From JAHEFU01 sp020440645 (lineage in GTDB: Bacteria > 4484-113 > JAFGCY01), in assembly GCA_020440645.1 (NCBI GenBank), contig JAGRNR010000060.1, positions 1 through 24,037 on the forward strand: a DNA stretch of 24,037 bases. Direction: 5' to 3'. Position 1 is the stretch's first letter. Each line of letters opens with the position of its first letter. A program made the translations under genes and the position numbers. Positions 7,849 through 16,146 of the stretch are shown one piece after another. The notes under the pieces were generated by a model that was given only the letters and a program-made list of their open reading frames with translations, did not search any database and was not told the origin of the DNA.

Positions 7849-8336
7849 GCCTGTGCCCCTGGCTGGTCGTCCAGGCGCTTTAGGTAAGCTGCCTGCACCC
7901 AGCAGTGGTGGTAGACGGAGTAGGCCTGGCTGCGATGCTCCGCCAGTCGTTCAAAGCCGCTGTGCACCAGTCGCACGAGCGTGCCGCCCGCCTTAGGCTC
8001 CAGCAAGATTGCCACTTCCGTATCATCTGGCCACAGCCTGCCATCCTCATGCAGCACGCGCCAGCTCATCCGCACCAGCCGTGCCTCCTCGATCTCCAGC
8101 ACACGCCCGAAGACGATGATGCGTTCCGCCTCGCTGGCGCCGCTGACGTCAAGCAGCATGCGGCCACCAAGCCTTGGTTGCCAGTTGAGCATGTACATCC
8201 AGTCCCGCATACCTTCCGCCGTCCCGATCACCTGCCAGATGCGCTCAGGTGTGGCATGTATATTGCGACTGACGCTGACTGTGTACTGGTCCTGTGATTC
8301 GTCAATGTTCCCCGGATAGGGCTGGCCGCCGCTCAC
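7845..8336 (-). CDS. AHSA1/SRPBCC-domain protein (second in operon)
   Basis: 163 residues with a single START/SRPBCC-type fold of the Aha1-C (AHSA1) class. Key features are the opening SRNIHATPERIWQVIGTAEGMRDWM (~24-48), the central strand GGRMLLDVSG, EEARLVRMSWR (~83-93), and the C-terminal helix beginning HSGFERL (~126-132). These proteins enclose a hydrophobic cavity; ligands are usually unknown. The start codon is GTG (8334-8336), overlapping the ankyrin gene stop as GTGA. It is a divergent paralogue of the 9094-9546 AHSA1 protein: both share HSGFE(R/K)L and FGxVLEx(E/S) strands. No catalytic residues are evident. Confidence 0.9.
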   Translation of the reverse strand: MSGGQPYPGNIDESQDQYTVSVSRNIHATPERIWQVIGTAEGMRDWMYMLNWQPRLGGRMLLDVSGASEAERIIVFGRVLEIEEARLVRMSWRVLHEDGRLWPDDTEVAILLEPKAGGTLVRLVHSGFERLAEHRSQAYSVYHHCWVQAAYLKRLDDQPGAQA

Positions 8337-9097
8337 TGGGCGGCCTCGCCGGCAAGGCCAAGCTCCTCAGCGCTTTTCGCACCATGCTTCCTCAGGATGG
8401 CAAGCACCGCCTGGTGCTCTCCGCGCTGCAGCGACCAGTCCAGCGCGGTCTTCTTCTGGCTGACATAGTTCGGGTCAGCCCCGCGGCCGAGCATCCAATC
8501 CACCATCTCGGGATGGTGCCAGCCCGCCGCCCCGCACAGGGCCCAGTCATAGCCCTGCCCGCCGCCGTAATGCTCAAGCAGCTCCGCCATCGGGATGCTG
8601 CCTGATATCGCGGCGTGGAACATCATCGGGATCGTATGCGCCCCGGGACGCACCGCCTGTGCGGCATCAGCATCGAAGAAGCTGCGGGCCGCCTCAAGAT
8701 GACCCATCATCACGCTGCAGTGCACAGTGTAAGGAGCACCATTGCCAAGCAGGAACTGCGCGATGTCCGTCCGACCCATGTGGCTGGCGGCCTCGATCGG
8801 TGCCTCATCGAAGTCGAAGAAGCGCGCATTCACCAGCCGGCTGTCCTGTTTCAGCACCTCGCGCGCCTGGTCCAGCCCGAAGTGGCAAGGCAGCACGAAG
8901 GAGCGGATCAGCTCCTGGTTGTCCCTCTCCCATTCCGGGTCAACGGCGAAGCTGCCGCCGAGGTTTGCACTGCCTTTGGTAGTGAATCCATCCGTTGTCA
9001 TTTCATTCTCCTGGGCCCTGGCCCTGCCTGCGCTGAGTGGGATGGCGAGCATTGCCAACCCAAGTTTCGCAATGAAGCCGCGCCTGTTATCCATCAT
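8333..9097 (-). CDS. Ankyrin-repeat protein with twin-arginine signal peptide
   Basis: 254 residues. The N-terminus NRRGFIAK is a good twin-arginine (Tat) motif, followed by a hydrophobic core and a likely cleavage site after RARA (~28). The mature protein has ankyrin-type helices at ~97-122 (DEAPIEAASHMGRTDIAQFLL), ~128-145, ~156-177, ~183-208 (ending GRGADPN) and ~216-240. Ankyrin repeats bind protein partners and are not enzymes. The start ATG overlaps the upstream AHSA1 stop (ATGA), and a second ATG follows directly. Placement between two presumably cytoplasmic AHSA1 genes is odd for an exported protein. Export by Tat implies folding before secretion. Identity is well supported, partner unknown. 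Confidence 0.87.
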   Translation of the reverse strand: MMDNRRGFIAKLGLAMLAIPLSAGRARAQENEMTTDGFTTKGSANLGGSFAVDPEWERDNQELIRSFVLPCHFGLDQAREVLKQDSRLVNARFFDFDEAPIEAASHMGRTDIAQFLLGNGAPYTVHCSVMMGHLEAARSFFDADAAQAVRPGAHTIPMMFHAAISGSIPMAELLEHYGGGQGYDWALCGAAGWHHPEMVDWMLGRGADPNYVSQKKTALDWSLQRGEHQAVLAILRKHGAKSAEELGLAGEAAQ

Positions 9098-9546
9098 GCC
9101 TGCTCCACGAGTGCAGCCAGCCCGGCCAGCACGTCGCGGCTGGTCCAGCCGGTCACGTAACCTTCAAGCTCGGCAGCGGCATTCGGCAGCTTCTCGAAGC
9201 CACTGTGCCTGAGCTGAATGTTGCAGCCGCCCTCGCGCTCCTCCAGCGTGACCGTCACGATGGTCGGATGCGGCCAGGCCAGCAGTGTGCCGGTGTCGAA
9301 CTCCTGCCAGCTGAAGCGGATGCGCCGGTTCTCGCTCAGTTCCAGCACATTGCCGAACATCAGCCAGCGCGTGCCATCGTGGGTTACGTCGAACAGCACC
9401 CGGCCGCCCTCGCGCGCCTCGAAGTTCTTTGGCCCGAGCCAGCTCTTCATCCCGTCCTCGGTGGACAGGATGGACCAGACCCGGCTGGCGGGTGCCATCA
9501 CCATGCGTTCCAGCTCAACCGTCATTTCCTGCATGCTGCTTTCCAT
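9094..9546 (-). CDS. AHSA1/SRPBCC-domain protein (first in operon)
   Basis: 150 residues from ATG 9544-9546. I chose this ATG because GGGAG lies 6 nt upstream; the longer TTG at 9559-9561 sits upstream of that Shine-Dalgarno and next to the palindrome. The fold is AHSA1-type: MAPASRVWSILSTEDGMKSWL (~17-37), GGRVLFDVTHDG (~47-58), LELSENRRIRFSWQ (~67-80) and the C-terminal helix starting HSGFEKL. It is the promoter-proximal gene of the AHSA1-ankyrin-AHSA1-ArsR operon, with stop/start overlap to the ankyrin gene. Ligand unknown. Confidence 0.9.
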   Translation of the reverse strand: MESSMQEMTVELERMVMAPASRVWSILSTEDGMKSWLGPKNFEAREGGRVLFDVTHDGTRWLMFGNVLELSENRRIRFSWQEFDTGTLLAWPHPTIVTVTLEEREGGCNIQLRHSGFEKLPNAAAELEGYVTGWTSRDVLAGLAALVEQA

Positions 9547-9566
9547 TTCCGTCTCCCGCAAATGTT

Positions 9567-9586
9567 ATGTAACCATTATGTTACAT
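9567..9586. promoter_or_regulatory. Perfect palindromic operator, probable ArsR-binding site
   Basis: ATGTAAC (9567-9573) and GTTACAT (9580-9586) form a perfect 7-bp inverted repeat around a 6-bp centre CATTAT. It is AT-rich in otherwise GC-rich DNA and lies 21 nt upstream of the first AHSA1 start. A minus-strand -10-like CATAAT (9580-9575) lies inside it, with TTGCAT 19 nt upstream as a weak -35, so a bound repressor would block transcription. Dyads of this kind are typical ArsR operators, and the operon ends in an ArsR gene. The link is inferred. Confidence 0.65.
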
Positions 9587-9628
9587 ATTTTCAGCGGGAA
9601 TGCAAGTGCATCCTGAGATTCATTCCCA

Positions 9629-9657
9629 TTGCGGACTGGGACCTGTGGTGCTAGACT
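9629..9657 (+). promoter_or_regulatory. Extended -10 promoter for the clostripain lipoprotein
   Basis: TTGCGG (9629-9634), 17 nt, then TAGACT (9652-9657) preceded by TG at 9649-9650 (TGC-TAGACT, extended -10). It gives a leader of about 45 nt to the ATG at 9711, with AGGTGG at 9700-9705. It shares the intergenic space with the divergent AHSA1 operon but lies about 40 bp beyond the palindrome, so ArsR repression need not affect it. Confidence 0.5.
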
Positions 9658-9710
9658 GATGAAAGGCAGGTAAAGGGTCACTGCCGATTACTTCTTCACA
9701 GGTGGGAACC

Positions 9711-12641
9711 ATGAAGGGACTGGTAGGGAAGATCGGGGTTGGAATCCTCGTGCTCATGCTTTCTTCGTGCGGTGGCAATTCAGCACAGCCGGACATCACA
9801 CCGCAGCAGCAGGCCAGCGGTACCGTGCGCGACATCAGTGCCGAACTCAGCAGGTTGGCCGAACTGCAGGCACCGGAGGGAACTGACAGCGCGCAGTTCC
9901 AGCAACTCAAGGACGAACTGCGGCGCATCCTCGAGCAATACGCCGACGGCAAGGTGGTCTCCAAGGCACCTGGAACGGCACACGGCAAGGTGGATGACTT
10001 CTCGCTGACCGTGATGAGCGGCGGCGCGGCGCACATGGAATGGACCTACTTCAACCGCGGCGACTATGACCAGAACAGTGAGGTCAACGTTTCCGACCTC
10101 ACTCCGGTCGGCCGCTGGCTGGGCAGCAATCCCGGCAGCGCGGAGTGGGACAAGGCCTCGGTGGCCGACGGTGACCGCAACAATGAGGTCAACCTGGCTG
10201 ACGTGACACCGATCGGGCAGAACTTCCTGATGAGCGTGAAGGGCTACCGTGTGCTTGAGGCAGCCAGCTCTGCCAGCACTGACTGGAACGTCGTCAAGGA
10301 GCTGCAGTTCTCCGAGGGTGAGACGACGCCGGGCAATGCACACCAGCGCTTCACCTATGAACTGGGCAGCCCGCAGAATGATATGTGGTACTGCGTCGCA
10401 CCGTTCAATGGCGACGGCCTCGGCGCTCCGAGCGAACCGGTGCAATACAAGGCGCCCAAGCCCAAGGTCAGCTCCGTCAGCCCCTTGCAGGGCAAGGAGG
10501 GCAGCCAGGTTACCTTCGTTCCCACAGTCAGCGGCGAGGCTAGCAGCTGGCACTGGGAATTCGGCGCAGCAGCAACTCCCGCCAGCAGCGATGAGCAGAA
10601 CCCGCTTGTCACGCTCGGTGCTGCCGGCATCCACGGCATCACCTTGACGGTTGGCAATTCCTACGGCACTTCCGATTTCCAGTTCCAGTTCCTCGTCAAG
10701 CAGAATGCGGCCCCGCTGGCCTTCATCACGCCCTCTCCGGCAGAGGGCAGCGCTCCGCTGAGTGTGATCCTTGATGCTGGAGCCAGCTCCGATTCCGATG
10801 GCAGTATCGTCAGCTATGAATGGGATTTCGACGGCGACGGAAACTACGAAACACAGACCGGCGCGCTGGAACCCTCCGCTTCGCACACCTACACCGAGAA
10901 CGGGGAATTCCACCCAGTGGTCCGCGTTACGGATGACAGTGGCAAGACCGGCACCCAGTCCACCACAGTCACCGTCAAGATCACGGTGGAGGGCAAGTGG
11001 AACCTGATGGTCTGGATCGCCGCTGACAACAACCTCGCCTCAGAGGGTGTCGACGACATCGAGGAGCTGGAGCAGTTCGGCAGCGATGAGAATGTCAACA
11101 TCCTCGTGGGTTACGACATTGACCCGGCCTGGCTGTGGAACCCGGCCGCCGGCACTGACAAGGTGCATTTCATCAAGGTGGTGCAGGACAGCACGCCGTA
11201 TTCGATCAACACCACGGGCGACCCTGCAAACCAGAGCTTCCCGCGTGCCGGCTTCAACAGTGCTGACCCGGCCAAGGTGCGCCAGTTCGTCGACTGGTGC
11301 AACACGAACTTCGAGGCCGAGCACAGCTGCCTCGTGCTGTGGGACCATGGCAATGGCTGGCGCCTCGGCGGCAGCGGGACACGCTCCGGCAGCATGGTCG
11401 GGCCGCTGCCAGATGTCACCAAGAGCACCAACCCGTTGCGGCGCGACACCAAGCTTCCGCCGCACCTGGACTACAACCTGTCCCAGTCACCGCTGCCGGT
11501 GCGCCAGAGCAGCGGCGTGCTCAGCGATGACAGTGACGGCCCATGGGACATCACCTCTAACGGCGCGATCGTCACGGCACTCAACGGCCTGCACTTCGAC
11601 ATGATCGCCTTCGACGCCTGCAACATGGGACACGTCGAGAGCCTGTATGAATACACCGGCCTGGCGGACTGGCTGGTTGCCAGCGAGATCCTTGTGCCCG
11701 GTCCGGGGTATTCCTACAACCGCTTCTTGCAGCACTGGACTGACAACTTCCCGGCTCCTGCCGAGGACGTCGGCAAGTTCCTTGTGGATGGCGTGATCGA
11801 GGAGTACGGGCCGGGTTCATACGACGTGACACATGCCGTGTTCAACTCCGGCAAGCTCAACATGCTGGTGGACCAGCTGGCCGGGTTTGCCTCTGCCGTG
11901 ACTGCCAACGCCACTGCGGAATCCAGCGGGTTCCAGAGTGCGATGTTCGCCAGTTTCGAGCCGATTGACGGCGATGGCGTGCGCGACCTGCAGGCCTTCC
12001 TTGACAACTATGCGGCACAGACCAGCAACTCGCAGATTGACGGTGCGATCGTCGCCGCTGATGGCGGCCTCGGCGCATGCCAGAGTTATTTCCGCCAGTC
12101 CAAGTCACCGGGCAGCCAGGGCCTGGCAATCTACCTGCCCAGTGTGTCCTACTTCACCACGGCGCTGCAGAACGAGTACGCCCAATTGCCATTCAACAGC
12201 AGGACGAACTGGCTGGAGATGCTGCAGGCGATTGGCATCCAGGGCGGTGGCGGTGGCGGCATCCAGCTTGACTGGGAAGCCGGCGACCGCGTGGAGATCA
12301 GCTGGCCCAAGTCCAGCGATGACATGGACCTCTGGATCACCGAACCGGATGGCTACCCCTCCGGCGCCTGGGAAGGCACCGACCTGCAGAGCACGAACCT
12401 GACCGCAAGCGGCGACAGTGCTGACATCGGCCCATATGAATGGCTGAAGCTGAAGAATGGCGCTGACAGCGGGCCCTATGTGGTTGACATCACATTCTGG
12501 GACAGCTTCGGCTTCGATGAGGTGCAGGTCACGGTTCGGCTCTACGATTCCAGTGGCAGCCTGAAGGAGGAAATCGGCATTGTGCCGATGTACTACCCGG
12601 GTTACTGGACCGAGGCCTACTGCACCCTGACGCTTAACTGA
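9711..12641 (+). CDS. Modular clostripain-family (peptidase C11) lipoprotein with dockerin-like loops and PKD domains
   Basis: 976 residues from ATG 9711. The upstream in-frame GTG at 9702 is part of the Shine-Dalgarno AGGTGG and is rejected. Lipobox LSSC gives C20. Numbered from this ATG: two dockerin-type Ca loops at 118-129 (DYDQNSEVNVSD) and 153-164 (DGDRNNEVNLAD), each followed by a TPxG helix; a PKD-like domain ~250-330; a canonical PKD domain ~333-424 with SYEWDFDGDG; then a C11 peptidase domain from KWNLMVWIAADNNL (~429). Catalytic His is H546 in LVLWDHGNGW and catalytic Cys is C637 in IAFDACNMG, both as in clostripain. After a poly-Gly linker (~845-850) a beta-sandwich with DMDLWITEPDG ends the chain. 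A surface-anchored, Ca-dependent cysteine protease of Arg/Lys-type specificity is inferred from family. Confidence 0.92.
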   Translation: MKGLVGKIGVGILVLMLSSCGGNSAQPDITPQQQASGTVRDISAELSRLAELQAPEGTDSAQFQQLKDELRRILEQYADGKVVSKAPGTAHGKVDDFSLTVMSGGAAHMEWTYFNRGDYDQNSEVNVSDLTPVGRWLGSNPGSAEWDKASVADGDRNNEVNLADVTPIGQNFLMSVKGYRVLEAASSASTDWNVVKELQFSEGETTPGNAHQRFTYELGSPQNDMWYCVAPFNGDGLGAPSEPVQYKAPKPKVSSVSPLQGKEGSQVTFVPTVSGEASSWHWEFGAAATPASSDEQNPLVTLGAAGIHGITLTVGNSYGTSDFQFQFLVKQNAAPLAFITPSPAEGSAPLSVILDAGASSDSDGSIVSYEWDFDGDGNYETQTGALEPSASHTYTENGEFHPVVRVTDDSGKTGTQSTTVTVKITVEGKWNLMVWIAADNNLASEGVDDIEELEQFGSDENVNILVGYDIDPAWLWNPAAGTDKVHFIKVVQDSTPYSINTTGDPANQSFPRAGFNSADPAKVRQFVDWCNTNFEAEHSCLVLWDHGNGWRLGGSGTRSGSMVGPLPDVTKSTNPLRRDTKLPPHLDYNLSQSPLPVRQSSGVLSDDSDGPWDITSNGAIVTALNGLHFDMIAFDACNMGHVESLYEYTGLADWLVASEILVPGPGYSYNRFLQHWTDNFPAPAEDVGKFLVDGVIEEYGPGSYDVTHAVFNSGKLNMLVDQLAGFASAVTANATAESSGFQSAMFASFEPIDGDGVRDLQAFLDNYAAQTSNSQIDGAIVAADGGLGACQSYFRQSKSPGSQGLAIYLPSVSYFTTALQNEYAQLPFNSRTNWLEMLQAIGIQGGGGGGIQLDWEAGDRVEISWPKSSDDMDLWITEPDGYPSGAWEGTDLQSTNLTASGDSADIGPYEWLKLKNGADSGPYVVDITFWDSFGFDEVQVTVRLYDSSGSLKEEIGIVPMYYPGYWTEAYCTLTLN

Positions 12642-12781
12642 GACAGGGTGAACATAAATCCCTCGAAGCTGGTCTGTCATGTATCAGGCACCGGCTGAAT
12701 GCGCCCCGGCCTGGAATTCTGTTATATAGTTCGATGTAGAGTATTAACTGCAGGTGGGGAACCTGTGATGGGAGCTGTGAA

Positions 12782-14533
12782 ATGGGAAATGCCATAGCCA
12801 GGTCGATGAGGGCCTTGTCCGTGATTGTTGCCGCTGTTCTCTGCGGGCTGCTGCAGGTCAATGCCGTAAATGCTGCCGATGATGGCCAGCTGGACAGCCG
12901 CTGGTTCAGCCAGCGCACTGAGGATAGCGGATTTGTGCGCACGATCGTGAATGCGATCCAGCCTCTCGATGCCCCTGGCAACCCGTATGCCGGTATGTAC
13001 AGCGGATGGGACCACTGGGCGATGCAGAATTTCCAGTCCGGCTTCACCATCAGCGAGGTCGGAGCGGAGTTCAAGTATCCCTATGACCCCCAGCCGGATC
13101 AGAACGGAATGGTGCGGCAGTGGATGGACATGCGCGTGGACAGGGATGGCTTCCTCGTGCCCTGGGAAAAGTTCCTTGACAGCTGGGGAGATGAAGATAT
13201 CCGCTTCGGAAGCGGATCTCAGCGCTCTGAGCAGCTTTCGGTGGCTTTCGCCGTCGGAATGATTGACAACAACCTGTATAGAGACTGGAAGTCTGCAAAT
13301 GATGATGCCCGCGCAATCAGCAGGGCAAAAACCAGTGCGCCGATCCCCGCCTGGATCGGTGAACAGCCACCGCTTGAGCTGGTCGGACTGCCAAATGGGG
13401 AGTTTGCAATCCGTGGTCCCCTCGGACTTGACCTCGCTGACAAGGAAAACGACGAGATTGCCAATATGGAATTCAGGGAGCATTGGTACCGCTACAGTGC
13501 GGACGGCAAGCTGCTTGCCATGGACGATGCCGCGGAAGCCGGTCCTGGATTCCGTCACTGGATGAGACTGTTCTTCCCCGGGCTTGATGAATTGGTAGAG
13601 CAGCAGAAGGAACAGGGATTGCAGGCAATGTACGGCATCGGAATCGTTGGCTTCTATGAGCCTCAGCAGCCAAAGGAGCCCCAGTTCGATGATCTGACAC
13701 TGCGTTGGGACCCCGGCTCACATTTCCAGAGGACATACGATTTCAAGGCTGCTTACGACTATCTGGGGAACGAGGTGGACCCTGGAGAATACGTCTCTGA
13801 TCGAGGACGTCTATCAAAGCTGCCCGGCGTCTGGATGATGCGCTACAAGGAAATCGGTCCGACATACAGGGCGCAGCTGGATGTGGGTCTGACAACACAG
13901 GGCAGTGTCTCGCCCTATGCCGGCAGTCCGCAGGGCCCGCAGGTTGCAGGTCCTGACTACCGCCTGCCTGTCTATGCGCGGAACGCCAGGCGAACCACTG
14001 ATGTCTTGCCTGAGTCAGTCGAGCTGCGTCCGCTGGATGACCCGGCCAACCCCTGGCTTGGGCAGTACAGCCGCTTTGACATCATGAACTACGATGCCAG
14101 CCAGCAGGACAACCTTGCCATGTCCAGGTTGTTCCAGGAAAAGGAAGCAGCCAACCGGAAGCTGATTGATGAGGCCAAGGAGCAGGGCCTGACGATGGAG
14201 CAGTTCAGGGAAGCCCATCCTGACTTCACAAGCGCGATCAGCTCAGACAGAGTGAAGGACGCCGGGTTGGTCAGTATGTACAACTACGTGAGCCCTGAGG
14301 GCTGGATGGTTCCGTTGGCAATCAGCTCGGCCTGGCCCTACAGCATTGACAATGAGGAGCATGGTGTACTTTACCCTTCGTCAGTGAAGGACCAGATGGC
14401 TTACAGGCTGAGCAACCATGTGCAACTGACCGAGCAGGAGATCCTCGAGTTTGATGAATGGAATGCCACATTGGCAAGGCTCAGAGAACTGATCAATCCG
14501 CGGACTGATCGTGAATCCAGCGTTGCGGAGTAG
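12782..14533 (+). CDS. Secreted protein of unknown family, first of a tandem paralogous pair
   Basis: 583 residues. A signal peptide with core ALSVIVAAVLCGLLQ likely cleaves after VNA (~31); there is no lipobox, so it should be soluble or periplasmic. GGGAG lies 7 nt before ATG 12782. Two copies of a short motif frame the protein: LDAPGNPYAGMYSGWD (~62-76) and LRPLDDPANPWLGQYSRFD (~415-432), each followed some distance on by a GFLVP or GWMVP strand, so the protein looks internally duplicated. The central NGEFAIRGPLGL (~205-216) and HWYRYSADGKLL motifs are also conserved in the next gene. Rich in Trp/Tyr/Asp, with no recognised catalytic motif. Translation is probably coupled to the 14543 gene through TAGGAG. 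Confidence 0.78.
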   Translation: MGNAIARSMRALSVIVAAVLCGLLQVNAVNAADDGQLDSRWFSQRTEDSGFVRTIVNAIQPLDAPGNPYAGMYSGWDHWAMQNFQSGFTISEVGAEFKYPYDPQPDQNGMVRQWMDMRVDRDGFLVPWEKFLDSWGDEDIRFGSGSQRSEQLSVAFAVGMIDNNLYRDWKSANDDARAISRAKTSAPIPAWIGEQPPLELVGLPNGEFAIRGPLGLDLADKENDEIANMEFREHWYRYSADGKLLAMDDAAEAGPGFRHWMRLFFPGLDELVEQQKEQGLQAMYGIGIVGFYEPQQPKEPQFDDLTLRWDPGSHFQRTYDFKAAYDYLGNEVDPGEYVSDRGRLSKLPGVWMMRYKEIGPTYRAQLDVGLTTQGSVSPYAGSPQGPQVAGPDYRLPVYARNARRTTDVLPESVELRPLDDPANPWLGQYSRFDIMNYDASQQDNLAMSRLFQEKEAANRKLIDEAKEQGLTMEQFREAHPDFTSAISSDRVKDAGLVSMYNYVSPEGWMVPLAISSAWPYSIDNEEHGVLYPSSVKDQMAYRLSNHVQLTEQEILEFDEWNATLARLRELINPRTDRESSVAE

Positions 14534-14542
14534 GAGTTGACT

Positions 14543-16126
14543 ATGAGTTGCAAGTTGGCCAGCTGCGCTATCGCGCTAATGGTGATTGGGCTGTTTGCCT
14601 TGCCAATGTATGCACAGGCGGTAGCCCCGGAAATTCAGACGGCAACCGAGCTGCGGCCGCTTGACGACCCGGCCAACCCATACCTCGGGCAGTATCAGGA
14701 ATGGGATATCTGGACTTACGAGCATTTCCGTCCGGGAATGGATGGCAAGGCCATCATGGCAGAGCTGAGTGGTCCGGCCCCTGAACTGCCGAAGGTGCAG
14801 CTGGCGGGATTCATGCAGCTGGGCACTGACGAGGAAGGCCAGTTGCATTTGTGGACCTACCAGAAGGTTGATGCGGAAGGCTTCCTTGTGCCGGCCGGCC
14901 CTGCCGGGCCGAAGCTGCCAGGGCTAACCACCTACGCTTTCGCCAGCGGTCCGATTGAACGGGCAGTCTATGACGACTGGACTATGCAGGTCAATGCCGG
15001 CGTTGCCAGCAAGTACCCGCCCATTCCGGCATTCATCGGGGAGCACGTGCCGCTGCGCCTGGTGTTCGTTCCGAATGGCGAGTTCGCCGTGAAAGGGCCG
15101 CTCGGGCTTGGCAACACTGCGGAGTTCGACATGCAGGCCAGCAGCCAGCTGGCCTCACGCGAGCGCTGGTACCGTTACAGCGCTGAAGGGGAGCTACTTG
15201 GAACGACGGGCGTTGTCGGCATGGGCTGGCGCGACCAGAGCTGGATGCTGCTGTACTGGCCAGAGCTGTCGGCGAAGATTGAGGAAATGGAGCAGCAGGG
15301 ACTGGCACCACAGTTCCATGGCGCTGCCATCGGGTTTGCGCCACCGCAGTATCGCAGTTACAGCAATGAAGTTGATTCACTCTGGGATCGTGAAAGACCT
15401 TTCCCACAGCTCACAGCGCAGGACATCGTGGAATGCTATGACTACACCGGCCAGCCTGTTCCGGTGGAAGATGCCTGGAGCGGTGAACTGACATTTGAGA
15501 ACAGAGTGCAGCAGCTTGATGCTCCGATTGTCAGGTTATACTACGAGGCCCAGCTCTGGTCCGGGTACACAACGGATGGCCCAAGCCCTTATGACGGACT
15601 GTCAAATGGTCCTGTCATTGCAGGATCCGGTTACGTATCACCGGTTGCAGCATACCCGCGCAAAGGTGGAAAGTATGAATTCGTGGAGAAGCCGGTTGTC
15701 AGGGCGCTGGATGCTCCGGGCAATCCATATGCAGGAATGTACAGTGAATGGGACAGGCTCTGCTTTGAACAGAATGGGCAGTATGTGAAGAAGCAGACGG
15801 AGATCCTGAACAGCAACTGGCAGGCTCGCCAGAAGCTGGTGGATGATGCCAAGGCGGCAGGTAAGTCGCTTGAGCAATTCAAGGTGGAGCATCCTGAACT
15901 GGCCCAGGGTTTCCCGGATGAGAACTTTGAGGAGTTGGGCATTGTCACCTTGTTTGGCCACGTCGATGACAACGGCTATCTGATCCCGATGTCGAAGACC
16001 CGTATGTGGCCGGGTTCCCGCTCGGTCAGTGACTACGCCACGGACTGGGTGATCTCCGCCACCCTGCAGTTCGATGATGAAACTCTTCAGCGCTTTGAGG
16101 ACTGGAAGGCCAGCCTGGAGCAGTAG
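14543..16126 (+). CDS. Secreted protein of unknown family, second of the tandem paralogous pair
   Basis: 527 residues from ATG 14543. I chose this over TTG 14537 because AGGAG (14532-14536), which overlaps the upstream stop codon TAG, is 6 nt away. Signal peptide IALMVIGLFALPMYAQA likely cleaves after AQA. It is collinear with the 12782 protein: NGEFAVKGPLGL (~179), ERWYRYSAEGELL, YDYTGQ, and a C-terminal half with LEQFKVEHPEL matching MEQFREAHPDF. Framing motifs are LRPLDDPANPYLGQYQEWD (~37-54) and LDAPGNPYAGMYSEWD (~389-404), in the opposite order to its paralogue. Function unknown; lone cysteines make a metal site unlikely. Confidence 0.78.
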   Translation: MSCKLASCAIALMVIGLFALPMYAQAVAPEIQTATELRPLDDPANPYLGQYQEWDIWTYEHFRPGMDGKAIMAELSGPAPELPKVQLAGFMQLGTDEEGQLHLWTYQKVDAEGFLVPAGPAGPKLPGLTTYAFASGPIERAVYDDWTMQVNAGVASKYPPIPAFIGEHVPLRLVFVPNGEFAVKGPLGLGNTAEFDMQASSQLASRERWYRYSAEGELLGTTGVVGMGWRDQSWMLLYWPELSAKIEEMEQQGLAPQFHGAAIGFAPPQYRSYSNEVDSLWDRERPFPQLTAQDIVECYDYTGQPVPVEDAWSGELTFENRVQQLDAPIVRLYYEAQLWSGYTTDGPSPYDGLSNGPVIAGSGYVSPVAAYPRKGGKYEFVEKPVVRALDAPGNPYAGMYSEWDRLCFEQNGQYVKKQTEILNSNWQARQKLVDDAKAAGKSLEQFKVEHPELAQGFPDENFEELGIVTLFGHVDDNGYLIPMSKTRMWPGSRSVSDYATDWVISATLQFDDETLQRFEDWKASLEQ

Positions 16127-16146
16127 CCAATCAGCTGCTGGCTCTC

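Noticed and set aside
9559..9561. TTG start for the first AHSA1 gene (5 residues longer)
   Set aside because: It precedes its own Shine-Dalgarno GGGAG. ATG 9544-9546 fits both spacing and family length.
9780..10913. Minus-strand open frame of 377 codons; similarly plus-strand 17197-18159
   Set aside because: Both are antisense to well-supported dockerin/PKD lipoproteins and show shadow composition.
9711..12641. Cellulosome component
   Set aside because: Dockerin-like loops are N-terminal on a lipoprotein, and no cohesin or glycoside hydrolase is in the window.
12768..12797. Nine-codon ORF (MGAVKWEMP) behind a strong AGGTGG, overlapping the start of the 12782 gene
   Set aside because: Too short to support. 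GGGAG before ATG 12782 explains translation, though a coupled leader peptide is not excluded.
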